A stretch of DNA of 55,772 nt from Martinezella hainanensis (lineage in GTDB: Bacteria; Pseudomonadota; Alphaproteobacteria; Rhizobiales; Rhizobiaceae), in NCBI RefSeq assembly GCF_900094555.1, contig NZ_FMAC01000020.1, forward strand, positions 1-55,772, given 5' to 3'. This document shows positions 34,614-44,228 of this stretch, one piece after another. How positions within the stretch are numbered: the first letter of the stretch is position 1; each line of letters opens with the position of its first letter. The notes under the pieces were generated by a model. That model worked only from the letters and a program-made list of their open reading frames with translations. It had not been told where the DNA came from and did no database searches. A program made the translations under genes and the position numbers.

Positions 34614-36770
34614 ATGACGGTCGAGACCACTAGCGCGCGCCCATCGGCTCTTCCCAGCGGTTCGATGGAACGGCTGCTGCGTCCAAGATCGGTGGCGATC
34701 GTCGGCGCCTCCGACAAGCCCGGCGCGCTTGGCGCTTCGGTATTGTCCAATCTCGACCGCAGCGACTATGCCGGTGCCATTCATCTGATCAACCCGAAAC
34801 GGACCGAGATCGGCGAACGGCCCTGCCTCGCCTCGATCGATGACCTGCCGGACGGCGTGGATGCGGCCGTTCTTGCCGTGCCGCGCGCAGCCGTGCTTCC
34901 CTCTATCGAGGCGCTTGCCCGCCGTCGTGTTGGTGCGGCGGTAATCTTTTCGGCAGGCTTTGCCGAAGGCGGTGAGGAAGGGTTGGCCGATCAACGCGAG
35001 ATCACCCGCATAGCGGCCGAGGTGGGAATGGTGATCGAGGGGCCGAACTGCCTCGGCATGGTCAACCATGTTGACCGCATCCCCCTGACCTTCATCGAAA
35101 CTGCGTCAGAGGAACTCGGCGCCAGGCCGGGCATTGCGATCGTGTCGCAAAGCGGTGCCATGGCTGCCGTCCTTGGCGTGACCTTCGCCAGCCGCGATCT
35201 GGGCCTCTCCTATTCCATTTCGACCGGCAACGAAGCCGCAAGCGGCGTCGAAGACTATGTGGAGTTTCTGGTGCAGGACGCCTCCACGAAGGTCATCGCG
35301 ATGATCGTTGAACAATTCCGCAAGCCAGTCCGTTTCCTTGCCGCGGCGCGCAAAGCATATGCGAAGGGAAAGCGGATCGTCCTTCTTCATCCCGGCCGGA
35401 GCAGTGCGGCGCGTGAATCCGCCGCAACCCACACCGGCGCCATGGCCGGTGACTATCAGGTCATGCGCGCCAAGGTCGCGCGTGCCGGCGTCATTCTGGC
35501 CGAGACGCTCGAGGAACTTGGTGACATCACCGAGATCGCCCTGCGGTGCCCGGCCCTTCCGGCTGGAGGCCCAGCGGTGCTTGGCGAATCCGGCGCGTTC
35601 AAGGCGCTGACGCTCGATCTGTGTGAGGAGCTTGGGCTGGATCTTCCTCCGATTAACGATAAGACCGCGCCGGCGCTGCGCGCCGTCCTGCCGCCCTTCG
35701 TGGGCGTCAGCAACCCGCTGGATCTGACGGCACAGGGCCTCGTGGAGCCTGACCTTTACGACAGAACGCTCACCGCCCTCTTCGACGATACCCGTTTTGC
35801 TAGCATTGTCGCCTGCATCATCCAGACCGACCCTGTCACCTCAGCCATCAAGCTGCCGCCGATCCTGAAAGCGGTGCGAGAGCGCAAGCCGGCAAAACCG
35901 CTGATCTTCGCCGGGCTCGATGAGGGTGCTCCCATCCCGGCGGACTATATCGCGCAGTTGCGGGCGCTCGGCATCGTCTATTTCCCGTCGACCGAACGGG
36001 CCTTCCGAGCGCTGAAACGCATTGACGCATTCGCGGCTCGCGACATCGCCACCCGCACCGTGGCACCGGTCGCGATTGCCGGCCTCCCCTCGCAGGGAGG
36101 TGTCATTCCCGAATATCAGGCCAAGCAAATCCTGGCGCCACTCGGAATTCCCTTTCCTGCAGGCCGCCTGGCAACAACCCTTGAACAAGCCCTCGCGGCA
36201 GCTGCCGCGATTGGGTATCCCGTGGTGCTGAAGGCGCAATCGCCCGATCTCAGCCACAAGAGCGATGCGGGTGGCGTCGTTATCGGATTGGTGGACGCAA
36301 CCAGCCTCAAGGAGGGCTGGCTCCGGCTGCATGCCGATATCGCGCGCCATCGCCCAGGCCTCGCCCTGGACGGCGTGCTGATCGAAGCCATGGGCAAACG
36401 CGGCATCGAGCTGATCATCGGCGCGCGCAATGATCCGGATTGGGGACCTGTGATCCTCGCGGGCTTCGGCGGCGTTACGGCGGAGATTCTTGGGGACGTC
36501 CGCATCCTGACGCCCGATCTGCCAGATGACGCTATCATCCGCGAGCTACATCGGCTGAAGAACGCGCCTTTGCTGCGGGGTTTCCGCGGCTCGCCGCCGC
36601 TCGACGTGAATGCCGCCGCCCGCATCATCGCCACACTCGGCCAGCTGCTGCTGGCCGAGCCGGCGATCCGGGAAATAGACCTCAATCCTGTCGTGATCTA
36701 TCCCGACGGCGAAGGTGCGGTGGCACTGGATGCCTTGATGCTGGCCGCAGCCGAACCCACCCATGCCTGA
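34614..36770 (+). CDS. ferA: NDP-forming acyl-CoA synthetase (FerA-type)
   Basis: A 718-residue NDP-forming CoA ligase. Order: CoA-binding domain (RLLRPRSVAIVGASDKPGAL), succinyl-CoA-ligase-like domain with GIAIVSQSGAMAAV and the phospho-His region THTGAMAGD, then an ATP-grasp domain near the C terminus (GYPVVLKAQSPDLSHKSDAG, then GVVIGL and EIDLNPVVIY). The feruloyl-CoA synthetase FerA of Sphingobium SYK-6 belongs to this ADP-forming family rather than the AMP-forming one used by Pseudomonas. Being next to FerB supports ferulate or coumarate as substrate. The start at 34614 is set by GAGGAG; the frame is open from 34455, inside ferB. Confidence 0.85.
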   Translation: MTVETTSARPSALPSGSMERLLRPRSVAIVGASDKPGALGASVLSNLDRSDYAGAIHLINPKRTEIGERPCLASIDDLPDGVDAAVLAVPRAAVLPSIEALARRRVGAAVIFSAGFAEGGEEGLADQREITRIAAEVGMVIEGPNCLGMVNHVDRIPLTFIETASEELGARPGIAIVSQSGAMAAVLGVTFASRDLGLSYSISTGNEAASGVEDYVEFLVQDASTKVIAMIVEQFRKPVRFLAAARKAYAKGKRIVLLHPGRSSAARESAATHTGAMAGDYQVMRAKVARAGVILAETLEELGDITEIALRCPALPAGGPAVLGESGAFKALTLDLCEELGLDLPPINDKTAPALRAVLPPFVGVSNPLDLTAQGLVEPDLYDRTLTALFDDTRFASIVACIIQTDPVTSAIKLPPILKAVRERKPAKPLIFAGLDEGAPIPADYIAQLRALGIVYFPSTERAFRALKRIDAFAARDIATRTVAPVAIAGLPSQGGVIPEYQAKQILAPLGIPFPAGRLATTLEQALAAAAAIGYPVVLKAQSPDLSHKSDAGGVVIGLVDATSLKEGWLRLHADIARHRPGLALDGVLIEAMGKRGIELIIGARNDPDWGPVILAGFGGVTAEILGDVRILTPDLPDDAIIRELHRLKNAPLLRGFRGSPPLDVNAAARIIATLGQLLLAEPAIREIDLNPVVIYPDGEGAVALDALMLAAAEPTHA

Positions 36771-36799
36771 GTTGCAAAGCCTGTCTGGCCGAAATCTGA

Positions 36800-37699
36800 T
36801 CACGGCCAGTCCGAATAGCCCGACGAAAGCATGTCGCTGCGGGCGACTTCCGCCTTCCTGGCGAAATCGCGATAGGTGGCGGGTGAAAATCCGGTCTTTT
36901 TCTTGAAGAAATGACTGAAATAGGTGGGATCCCGAAATCCAAGACTATCCGAAATCTCCTGGACGGTCCTGGCGGAGCGTTCCAGCCTCAGCTTCGCCTC
37001 CTGGACGACGCGCTCATGCAGGAGCTGTACGGGAGAGCGCGCGAGCGCACTGCTGCAGATGGAATGCAGGCGGTCGGTGGTGACGCCGAGCTCTCGCGCA
37101 TAATCGCTGATCGGCCGGTGCTGCCGGAACCAGATCTCCACCAATTGCCGGTATCGCTGCAGGGTCGAGGCGCCGCCGCCGCGGCCACGCTGCTCTGCCG
37201 CCTCACTGCCGCCAGTGCGCCACAGCGTCATGAGAATCAGCCGCAAATAGGCGGAGATGACCATCCAAGAGGCGCGAGAGGGATCGCCAAGCTCTCGCAC
37301 GAAGCCCGCCACCAGCGGCTGCGTCTCTTCGACGGCATGCGGCCTCGGCTCATCCGTCAGCCAGGGCCGCTCGCTGAAAGTCCGCAGCGCATAGGATTCC
37401 GCCTGGTCGCCGATCGCGTCCACCATGATCTGTGGCGACGCGCCGATCAGGAAGCCTGCGGCACCCGCAGCCATGCGCAGCTCGCACCGTGCCTGCGGTG
37501 GCAGATAAGCAAGCGCCGGGCCTTGCAGCGATCGTTGCTCCTCCGGCTCGAACAACAAGGCAGCCGTTCCAGCCTGAAGCAGAAACAGATGGTGGAAATC
37601 GGCATAGATGCCTTTCTGGAAACGAAGCGTCCGGTGCGACAGCGATGGTTCCCGCCACTCGCCGTGTGCATGGTGATGGATGCCACCGTCGGAAACCAT
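36800..37699 (-). CDS. AraC-family regulator
   Basis: A 299-residue AraC/XylS activator. Residues 1-130 form a cupin-like sensor (FHHLFLLQAGTAALLFEPEE). The C-terminal double HTH (about 200-290) reads ISDYARELGVTTDRLHSICS, then SLGFRDPTYFSHFFKKKTGF and SPATYRDFARK. It is divergent from the aldehyde dehydrogenase/ABC transporter operon at 37945 and convergent with ferA, so it probably controls the transport operon. The effector is unknown; an aromatic acid would fit the locus. No clear operator was seen in the 245-bp divergent gap. Confidence 0.8.
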   Translation of the reverse strand: MVSDGGIHHHAHGEWREPSLSHRTLRFQKGIYADFHHLFLLQAGTAALLFEPEEQRSLQGPALAYLPPQARCELRMAAGAAGFLIGASPQIMVDAIGDQAESYALRTFSERPWLTDEPRPHAVEETQPLVAGFVRELGDPSRASWMVISAYLRLILMTLWRTGGSEAAEQRGRGGGASTLQRYRQLVEIWFRQHRPISDYARELGVTTDRLHSICSSALARSPVQLLHERVVQEAKLRLERSARTVQEISDSLGFRDPTYFSHFFKKKTGFSPATYRDFARKAEVARSDMLSSGYSDWP

Positions 37700-37944
37700 G
37701 AAGCTCTCCTCCTGCCGGCACCGCGATACCGTTGCCGGGAATGCCAGATAATTACAATATTAACCCAGAAAAACACATTCCTTCCCAATTGCAATGGCGT
37801 AGTCTCATCTCATGAGCCTCTGGGAGGAGGACTCCACACAACAGATGCCGATTGCGAGGCCCTATCCTGGCCACGCGTGTCTGTGCACGCCTTCTCCCGT
37901 TGATGCGTTTGAGGGAAAGACCTGCGGAGGATTGGACGATCGCG

Positions 37945-39396
37945 ATGTTTGTGGCAAAGCTTCTGATCAATGACGAGACGGTGGATGCGTCAGATGCATC
38001 CACTTTCGAGTGCCTTGATCCGGCGACCGGCGATGTCGCGACCATCGCGCCGGCGGCCTCGATATCGGACGCAGCGCGGGCGGCCAACGCCGCGGCAGCT
38101 GCCTTTCCCGCATGGTCAGAACTGGGACCGGGTGAACGCCGCGCCATGCTCAATCGGGCGGCAGACGTTCTTCTAGCGCGATCGGCGGATTTCGTAGCGG
38201 CGATGATCGCAGAGACCGGGGCAACCGCCCTCTGGGCCAGGATCAATTGCGATCTTGCCGCCGACATATTGCGCGAGGCGGCCTCGATGACCACGCAGAT
38301 CGCCGGTGAGCTCATCCCCTCAGGCATTCCCGGCAACGTCTCCATGGCGGTGCGCCAGCCCGCCGGCGTCTGCGTCGGCATCGCACCCTGGAACGCACCG
38401 ATCATCCTTGGTACGCGGGCGATCGCCATGCCGCTTGCCTGCGGCAACACGGTCGTGCTCAAGGCTTCCGAACTCTGCCCGAAGACACATTGCCTGATCG
38501 GAGAGGTCATGCGCGAGGCGGGCTTTCCGCCGGGTGTGGTCAATGTCATCACCAATGCTCCTAAGGATGCCGCCACCGTCGTCGAGGCCCTGATCGCCCA
38601 TCCAGCGGTGCGGCGGATCAACTTCACCGGCTCGACGCGCGTCGGGCGGATCATTGCCGAGACGTCGGCAAGGCATCTGAAGCGCTGCCTGCTCGAACTC
38701 GGCGGAAAGGCGCCCTTCATCGTGCTTGCCGATGCCGATATCGACGAGGCGGTCCGCGCCGCCGCCTTCGGCGCCTTCATGAACCAGGGCCAGATCTGCA
38801 TGTCGACGGAACGCATCATCCTGCTCGAGGAGATCGCTGACGAATTCGTCGAGAAATTCAAGGCGAAGGCCGCAACGCTCGTGGCCGGAGATCCAAGTCA
38901 AGGAAACACGCCGCTCGGAACCATGATCAACGCAGAAGCGGTGCGGCGTATCAGGGCGCTCGTTGACGATGCCCTGCAGAAGGGAGCGGTCGTCGTCTGC
39001 GGTGGGCATGCGAACGGCATGCTGGTGGATGCGACCGTTGTCGATCACGTGATGCCCGCCATGCGCCTCTACAGAGAGGAAAGCTTTGGACCGCTGGCGG
39101 CGATCATCCGTGTCGACAGTGTCGAGGAGGCCATCACTATCGCCAACGACAACGAATACGGACTGTCCTCGGCAGTGTTCAGCCGCGACATCAACCAGGC
39201 GCTGGCCGTTGCCAAACGTATCGAGACCGGCATCTGCCACATCAACGAGGCGACGGTTTCCGACGAACCGCAAATGCCCTTCGGCGGGGTCAAGTCCAGC
39301 GGCTATGGCCGTTTCGGCGGCAGGGCCGCGATCGACGAATTCACCGAGCTGCGCTGGATCACGCTGGCATCCAGCACGCGTCACTATCCGATCTGA
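37945..39396 (+). CDS. Vanillin/salicylaldehyde-type aldehyde dehydrogenase
   Basis: A 483-residue ALDH. The cofactor loop is INFTGSTRVGRIIAETSARH, the general-base Glu is in LLELGGKAPFIVL, and the nucleophile Cys in NQGQICMSTERIILL. The family is the vanillin/salicylaldehyde dehydrogenase type. Vanillin to vanillate, or coniferaldehyde to ferulate, is the likely step. The start at 37945 follows GCGGAGG; the frame is open from 37852. It is the first gene of a plus-strand operon holding a Liv-type importer, an SDR and a close paralogue of itself at 45042 with the same spacing of motifs. Specificity cannot be read. Confidence 0.8.
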   Translation: MFVAKLLINDETVDASDASTFECLDPATGDVATIAPAASISDAARAANAAAAAFPAWSELGPGERRAMLNRAADVLLARSADFVAAMIAETGATALWARINCDLAADILREAASMTTQIAGELIPSGIPGNVSMAVRQPAGVCVGIAPWNAPIILGTRAIAMPLACGNTVVLKASELCPKTHCLIGEVMREAGFPPGVVNVITNAPKDAATVVEALIAHPAVRRINFTGSTRVGRIIAETSARHLKRCLLELGGKAPFIVLADADIDEAVRAAAFGAFMNQGQICMSTERIILLEEIADEFVEKFKAKAATLVAGDPSQGNTPLGTMINAEAVRRIRALVDDALQKGAVVVCGGHANGMLVDATVVDHVMPAMRLYREESFGPLAAIIRVDSVEEAITIANDNEYGLSSAVFSRDINQALAVAKRIETGICHINEATVSDEPQMPFGGVKSSGYGRFGGRAAIDEFTELRWITLASSTRHYPI

Positions 39397-39478
39397 GCCG
39401 CATTACCGCACTCAACTGGCAAGGCTGAAGAAGAAGCATCGGGGCGAGAGGGCCTCGCAAAAGGGGAGGAACGACTGC

Positions 39479-40795
39479 ATGACCAACAATCTTATCGAAA
39501 CGAATATCAACGCTGCATCGCTGACGCGACGTTCGTTCATGGCGGCTACGGCTGCAGGTAGTGCAGCACTGGCTCTTGGCGGGCGGGCAGCATTTGCAGC
39601 CGACGATACGCTCAAGATCGGCTTTATCAGCCCGCGCACCGGCCCGCTCGGCGGCTTCGGCGAGACAGACGGCTATGTGCTGGAATTGGCGCGCAAGGCG
39701 CTGGCGGCCGGGCTGAAGGCGGGCGGCAAGACGTGGAAGGTGGAGATCCTCGACCGCGACACGCAGTCCGATCCATCGCGGGCCGGCCAGTTGGCAAAGG
39801 ATCTGATCAACAACCAGGCGATCGACCTGATGCTTGCGGTCTCGACGCCTGAAACCATCAATCCTGTCGCCGATGCCTGCGAGGCGGCGGGCGTGCCGTG
39901 CCTGTCGACGGTCATGCCATGGGAGGCCTGGTATTTCGGGCGCGGCGCCAAGCCCGGTGCGCCATCACCGTTCAAGTGGACCTATCACTTCGGCTTCGGC
40001 GTCGGCGAATTCCTGAAAACCTATATTTCGCAATGGAACCTGATCGAGACCAACAAGAAGGTCGGTGTCATGTATCCGAACGATGCCGATGGCAATGCGA
40101 TCCGCGCCAACCTGGCGCCGGCGCTTTCCAAGGCCGGCTTCACCATCGTCGATCCCGGCGCCTATGAGACTGGGACCACTGATTTTTCGTCCCAGATCGC
40201 GCTCTTCCGTCAGGAAGGCGTCGAGATCTTCAACTCCTTTCCCATCCCGCCGGATTTTGCGGCCTTCTGGCGTCAGGCGGCACAGCAGGGTCTCATCCAG
40301 CAGATCAAGATCTGCCAGGTCGCCAAGACCGGGCTGTTTCCGTCCGATATCGAGGCGCTCGGCGACCTCGGCGTAAATCTCGCCAGCGCCGCCTATTGGC
40401 ATAAGGCTTTCCCCTACAAGTCGTCGCTGACGGGCGTTTCCGGACCTGAGCTTGCTGACGGCTACGAGGCGGCAAGCGGCAAGCAATGGACGCAGCAGCT
40501 TGGCGCGAGCCTGTCGCTTATCGATGCCGGGTTCGATGCGCTCAAAGCCGCCTCGGATGCGAAGAGCAAGGAGGCCGTTGCCAAAGCTCTGAGCACGCTG
40601 AAGACGACGACGATTGCCGGCAAGGTGGACTTTACCAGCGGTCCTGTCGCCAATGTCTCCCCCGGACCGATCATCGGCACGCAATGGGTCAAGGCACCGG
40701 CCGGCTCGAAATTCGCGCTCGACTATGTCGTGACCGAACACGCCACCGATCCGAACGTCCCGGTCGACGCCAAACTCATCGCTTACAATGGGTAA
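39479..40795 (+). CDS. Liv-type periplasmic binding protein, Tat signal
   Basis: A 438-residue substrate-binding protein of the branched-chain amino acid/aromatic type (Peripla_BP_6). The signal peptide has a twin-Arg motif (TRRSFM) then an Ala-rich core ending AFA, so it is probably exported folded by Tat. The mature domain opens TLKIGFISPRTGPLGGFGET and later shows LAVSTPETINPVADACEAAG. Relatives in soil bacteria bind aromatic acids (for example CouP in Rhodopseudomonas), which suits this locus. The start at 39479 follows GGGGAGG. The ATPase gene begins inside its last codons. Confidence 0.8.
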   Translation: MTNNLIETNINAASLTRRSFMAATAAGSAALALGGRAAFAADDTLKIGFISPRTGPLGGFGETDGYVLELARKALAAGLKAGGKTWKVEILDRDTQSDPSRAGQLAKDLINNQAIDLMLAVSTPETINPVADACEAAGVPCLSTVMPWEAWYFGRGAKPGAPSPFKWTYHFGFGVGEFLKTYISQWNLIETNKKVGVMYPNDADGNAIRANLAPALSKAGFTIVDPGAYETGTTDFSSQIALFRQEGVEIFNSFPIPPDFAAFWRQAAQQGLIQQIKICQVAKTGLFPSDIEALGDLGVNLASAAYWHKAFPYKSSLTGVSGPELADGYEAASGKQWTQQLGASLSLIDAGFDALKAASDAKSKEAVAKALSTLKTTTIAGKVDFTSGPVANVSPGPIIGTQWVKAPAGSKFALDYVVTEHATDPNVPVDAKLIAYNG

Positions 40796-41555
40796 AGCGA
40801 TCGTGCAGGGACAAGAAGGACATCGGCCGGGAGGGGAATTTCTCTCGGCCAAGGGGATCCAAAAGCACTTCGGGGCGCTTGTGGTCCTAGAAAACCTCGA
40901 TTTTTCCATGGGAGACGGCGATGCCGTCGGCATCGTCGGCCCCAACGGAGCCGGCAAGACGACCTTGCTGAGCGCACTGGCCGGCGCCTTTCCGCTAAAT
41001 GCCGGAACGATCACCTTTAACGGCCGCAACGTGACTGCGCTGACAGCCGCCGACCGCTGCCGCTCGGGCCTGGTCAGGACGCATCAGATTCCCAAACCCT
41101 TTAGCGGCATGACGACATTCGAGAACGTTTTCGTCGCCGCCTCGCATGGCAAGACATCGAGCCGTGACGAGGCCTATGAACGCGTTGTCGATTCCCTACG
41201 GCTCTGCGGCATGCTCGGCGTCGCCAATCGCCGCGCCGACACGCTCGGCCTGCTCGATCGCAAGCGGCTGGAGCTGGCCCGCGCGCTTGCGACCGGTCCG
41301 CGCCTGCTGCTGCTCGACGAGATCGGTGGCGGGCTGACGGATGGCGAGGCAAGCGAACTCGTCGGCACCATTCTCGAACTGCGGCGGCGCGGCATCGGCA
41401 TCGTCTGGATCGAGCATATCGTGCACATCCTGTTACAGGTCGTAGAACGGCTGATCTGCATGGATGCGGGCAAGATCATCGCCGATGGCGATCCGAACGC
41501 GGTCATGAGCGATGCCGAAGTGGTGCGCGCCTATCTTGGGGGAACGCCCACATGA
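40788..41555 (+). CDS. Liv-type ABC ATPase (LivG-like), odd signature
   Basis: A 255-residue ATPase. Walker A is GPNGAGKTT, and Walker B is LLLLDEIGGGL. The signature that is normally LSYGQQ reads LGLLDRKRLELARAL here, so the usual Ser-Gly-Gly is missing. This variant occurs in some Liv-type ATPases and should still work in a heterodimer with the LivF-like partner, which has an intact signature. It overlaps the binding-protein gene by 8 bp and the LivF-like gene by 4 bp. The product is the G-type half of the importer's motor. Confidence 0.8.
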   Translation: MGKAIVQGQEGHRPGGEFLSAKGIQKHFGALVVLENLDFSMGDGDAVGIVGPNGAGKTTLLSALAGAFPLNAGTITFNGRNVTALTAADRCRSGLVRTHQIPKPFSGMTTFENVFVAASHGKTSSRDEAYERVVDSLRLCGMLGVANRRADTLGLLDRKRLELARALATGPRLLLLDEIGGGLTDGEASELVGTILELRRRGIGIVWIEHIVHILLQVVERLICMDAGKIIADGDPNAVMSDAEVVRAYLGGTPT

Positions 41556-42280
41556 GCATTCTTTCCGTTCGCAATCTCGATGTCCGACATGGCCTGCTGC
41601 AGGCGGTGCGCGGCACCAGTTTCGATCTTGCCAAGGGAGAGGTGCTGGCACTCGTCGGCGCGAACGGCGCGGGCAAGACGACGCTGCTGCGTTCTATCGC
41701 CGGTGCGCATCTGCCCGATGCCGGCCAGATCCTGCTCGACGGCGAAGATGTCACGGCCGTTCCCTCGCATAAACGTATCGCCAGGGGCATTGCGCTCGTT
41801 CCAGAGGGGAGACGGCTATTCTCACAGATGACGGTCGAAGAAAATCTGTTGCTCGGCACCAGCGCCGGCCGCAAGGGTGAGTGGACGGTCGAGCGCGTCT
41901 TCGATGCCTTTCCAAACCTGAAGCCGCGGCGGCATGCTAAGACCGGCCATCTGTCGGGTGGTGAGCAGCAGGCAACGGCGATCGGGCGGGCGCTGATGAG
42001 CAATCCCGACATTCTCCTGCTCGACGAAGTCTCCCTCGGCCTGTCGCCGCTTGTCGTCGATCGCGTCTATCAGCAACTGCAAGGGCTCTTGTCTTCGGGC
42101 ACGACCATCGTGCTCGTCGAACAGGATCTGGCGCGTGCCATGAGCGTCGCAACCCGTGTCATTTGCATGCTGGAGGGCAGTATCGTGCTCGACAGGCCGG
42201 CGAGTGGCGTGACGCGCGAGGAGGTGACACGGGCCTATTTCGGCCTGCATCGGGCGACAACAGAGAGGAGCGCCTCGTGA
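41552..42280 (+). CDS. Liv-type ABC ATPase (LivF-like)
   Basis: A 242-residue ATPase with Walker A GANGAGKTT, signature LSGGEQQATAIGRALMSNPD, and Walker B ILLLDEVSLGL. The typical LivF stretch IARGIALVPEGRRLFSQMTV is present. It pairs with the LivG-like protein to drive uptake of the ligand bound by the Tat-exported binding protein. Its stop overlaps the GTG start of the permease gene (GTGA at 42277-42280). Confidence 0.85.
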   Translation: MSILSVRNLDVRHGLLQAVRGTSFDLAKGEVLALVGANGAGKTTLLRSIAGAHLPDAGQILLDGEDVTAVPSHKRIARGIALVPEGRRLFSQMTVEENLLLGTSAGRKGEWTVERVFDAFPNLKPRRHAKTGHLSGGEQQATAIGRALMSNPDILLLDEVSLGLSPLVVDRVYQQLQGLLSSGTTIVLVEQDLARAMSVATRVICMLEGSIVLDRPASGVTREEVTRAYFGLHRATTERSAS

Positions 42281-43173
42281 GCAACACCCTCATTCAAGGC
42301 ATTTTGCTCGGCGGTTACTATGCCGTGATCGCCTGCGGCCTGTCCTTCATGTTCTCCGTCATGCGCATCATCAATCTCGCGCATGGCAGCCTTGCCGTTG
42401 CTGCCGCCTATGGGCTCTGGCTGCTGGCGGCGAAACTCGGCATTCCGCCCTTCATCGGCCTGCTGATCGTGTTACCTGTCATGGCAATCATCGGCTGGCT
42501 TCTGCAGCGCTTCGTCCTCGAGCGCAGCGCGCGCGGCGGTACGCTTTTGCCGATCCTGACGACCTTTGGCTTGTCGATTGTCATCGATAATCTGTTGTTC
42601 GAACAATTCGGGGCGGATACGCGCTCGCTTGCGCCCTTCATCGGCAATCTCTCCTATGCGTCCTGGCAACTGCCGGGTCACGTTTTCGTCGGCAAGCTTG
42701 CCGTCCTGATGATGGTGACGGCAATCGTCATCATCGGCGGACTGCAGTTCTTCTTGAGTCGTTTCGCCATCGGCCGCTCCATCCGCGCCACGGCGGAGGA
42801 TGCGGATACCGCGGGCCTCGTCGGCATCGATGCACGCCGCGTCAACGCTGTCGCGACCGCGATCACAATGGTCACGGTCGGCATCGCCGGCGCGTTTCTG
42901 GCCATGCGGGCGACCTTCAATCCTTATTCGGGCGGACCGCAGCTGCTGTTTGCCTTCGAGGCAGCCGTTATCGGCGGTGCCGGTTCGCTCTGGGGAACTT
43001 TGCTCGGCGGCATCGTGCTCGGGCTGGCGCAGTCGGTCGGCGCCCAGATCCATCCGCAGGGCTTTCTGATCGGCGGCCATATCGCCTTCCTTCTCGTTCT
43101 TTTCGTGCGGCTGCACCAGTTCGGCTTCTTGAGCCTCGGTAAAATCCGCACGCGTCTTCGGAGCCCATCATGA
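42277..43173 (+). CDS. Liv-type ABC permease (LivH-like)
   Basis: A 298-residue permease with about eight spans. It opens with LIQGILLGGYYAVIACGLSF, and RIINLAHGSLAVAAAYG is the conserved LivH stretch (N-x-A-H-G). The start is a GTG at 42277 that overlaps the LivF-like stop (GTGA); the frame is open to 42163, but that part is inside livF. The gene overlaps LivM by 4 bp (43170-43173). Together these two permeases form the channel. Confidence 0.85.
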   Translation: MSNTLIQGILLGGYYAVIACGLSFMFSVMRIINLAHGSLAVAAAYGLWLLAAKLGIPPFIGLLIVLPVMAIIGWLLQRFVLERSARGGTLLPILTTFGLSIVIDNLLFEQFGADTRSLAPFIGNLSYASWQLPGHVFVGKLAVLMMVTAIVIIGGLQFFLSRFAIGRSIRATAEDADTAGLVGIDARRVNAVATAITMVTVGIAGAFLAMRATFNPYSGGPQLLFAFEAAVIGGAGSLWGTLLGGIVLGLAQSVGAQIHPQGFLIGGHIAFLLVLFVRLHQFGFLSLGKIRTRLRSPS

Positions 43174-44189
43174 GTACGATCGCGCCTGGAATTTCCGTCG
43201 AGCGCTGGACTGCGTCCTCGCGAATGACCCTGGCTGCAATGATGGTGGCCATCGGCCTTCTCGCCGCTGTGCCCACCATCGCCAGCGCCGGCGTCACCGA
43301 TCGCATGACGGCTCTCTTCATCTACGTGATCCTGGCGGCCATGTGGAATGCGCTGGCGGGTTTCGGCGGTCTCGTCTCTGTCGGCCAGCAGGTCTTCTTC
43401 GGCCTTGGCGCCTACTTTACGATTCGTCTGGCAGATGCGGGGCTCGATCCCTTCGTCTCGCTCATCGTTGCCGCAGTCGTCACCGGCGCGATATCACTAC
43501 CGCTTTCTTGGCTGATGCTGCGGCTGAAAGGAGGCGAATTTGCCATCGGCATGTGGGTGCTGGCCGAGCTTGCCCATCTGCTCGTCAATCTCGATCGGCT
43601 CATTCAGGGAGAAACCGGAACTTCGCTAATTTCCTTGAACGCCTATGACAGCGGCACAAGGCGCTTGGCGATCTATTGGCTGGCGCTGGCAGCTATGATT
43701 GCTCTTCTCGGAGCGCTCTTTGCAGTCATGCGCAGCCGCGCAGGGGCGGCCATGCAGGCAATCCGCGATAATGAGGATGCGGCAACCTCCGTGGGCGTCC
43801 GCGTCGCGGCGACGAAACGCTTACTCTTTGTTCTCGCCGCCTTCGGCATTGCTGTTGCCGGTGGCCTGTGGCTGGCAACGGCTGTCACCTTCCAGCCCAA
43901 GACCTATTTCAGCGTGCAGTGGACCGCCTACATGATTTTCATGGTGCTGGTCGGCGGCATCGGCAAGTTCGAGGGCGCGATCCTCGGCGCCATTCTCTTC
44001 TTCGTCATCGAGACTGTCTTCGGCGGAACGGGGGTCTGGTATCTGGTCGGCCTCGGCGCGACTGCTGTGCTCTTTTCCCTCTATTTGCCGCGCGGCCTCT
44101 GGGGCGAAATTGAACGGCGCTTCGATCTACAGCTCCTGCCCGTGGGCTACCGGCTGACGTTTTCTGATCTCGTCAAGGATAAACAGTAG
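43170..44189 (+). CDS. Liv-type ABC permease (LivM-like)
   Basis: A 339-residue permease. It has the conserved AAMWNALAGFGGLVSVGQQV followed by FFGLGAYFTIRLA, and a second block, SRAGAAMQAIRDNEDAATSV, which contacts the ATPase. About 9 hydrophobic spans are seen. It overlaps the LivH-like gene by 4 bp. The SDR gene follows after 39 bp, so the operon continues into the enzyme genes. Confidence 0.85.
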   Translation: MSTIAPGISVERWTASSRMTLAAMMVAIGLLAAVPTIASAGVTDRMTALFIYVILAAMWNALAGFGGLVSVGQQVFFGLGAYFTIRLADAGLDPFVSLIVAAVVTGAISLPLSWLMLRLKGGEFAIGMWVLAELAHLLVNLDRLIQGETGTSLISLNAYDSGTRRLAIYWLALAAMIALLGALFAVMRSRAGAAMQAIRDNEDAATSVGVRVAATKRLLFVLAAFGIAVAGGLWLATAVTFQPKTYFSVQWTAYMIFMVLVGGIGKFEGAILGAILFFVIETVFGGTGVWYLVGLGATAVLFSLYLPRGLWGEIERRFDLQLLPVGYRLTFSDLVKDKQ

Positions 44190-44228
44190 CGGCGAGCGTT
44201 CGCTGCATTTCATGAGAAAGGTGAAATC

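Noticed and set aside
36785..36809. Hairpin CTGGCCG...CGGCCAG between ferA and the AraC gene
   Set aside because: A 7-bp stem with an 11-base loop and no T-run; it overlaps the AraC stop. A two-way terminator is possible but not supported well enough to list.
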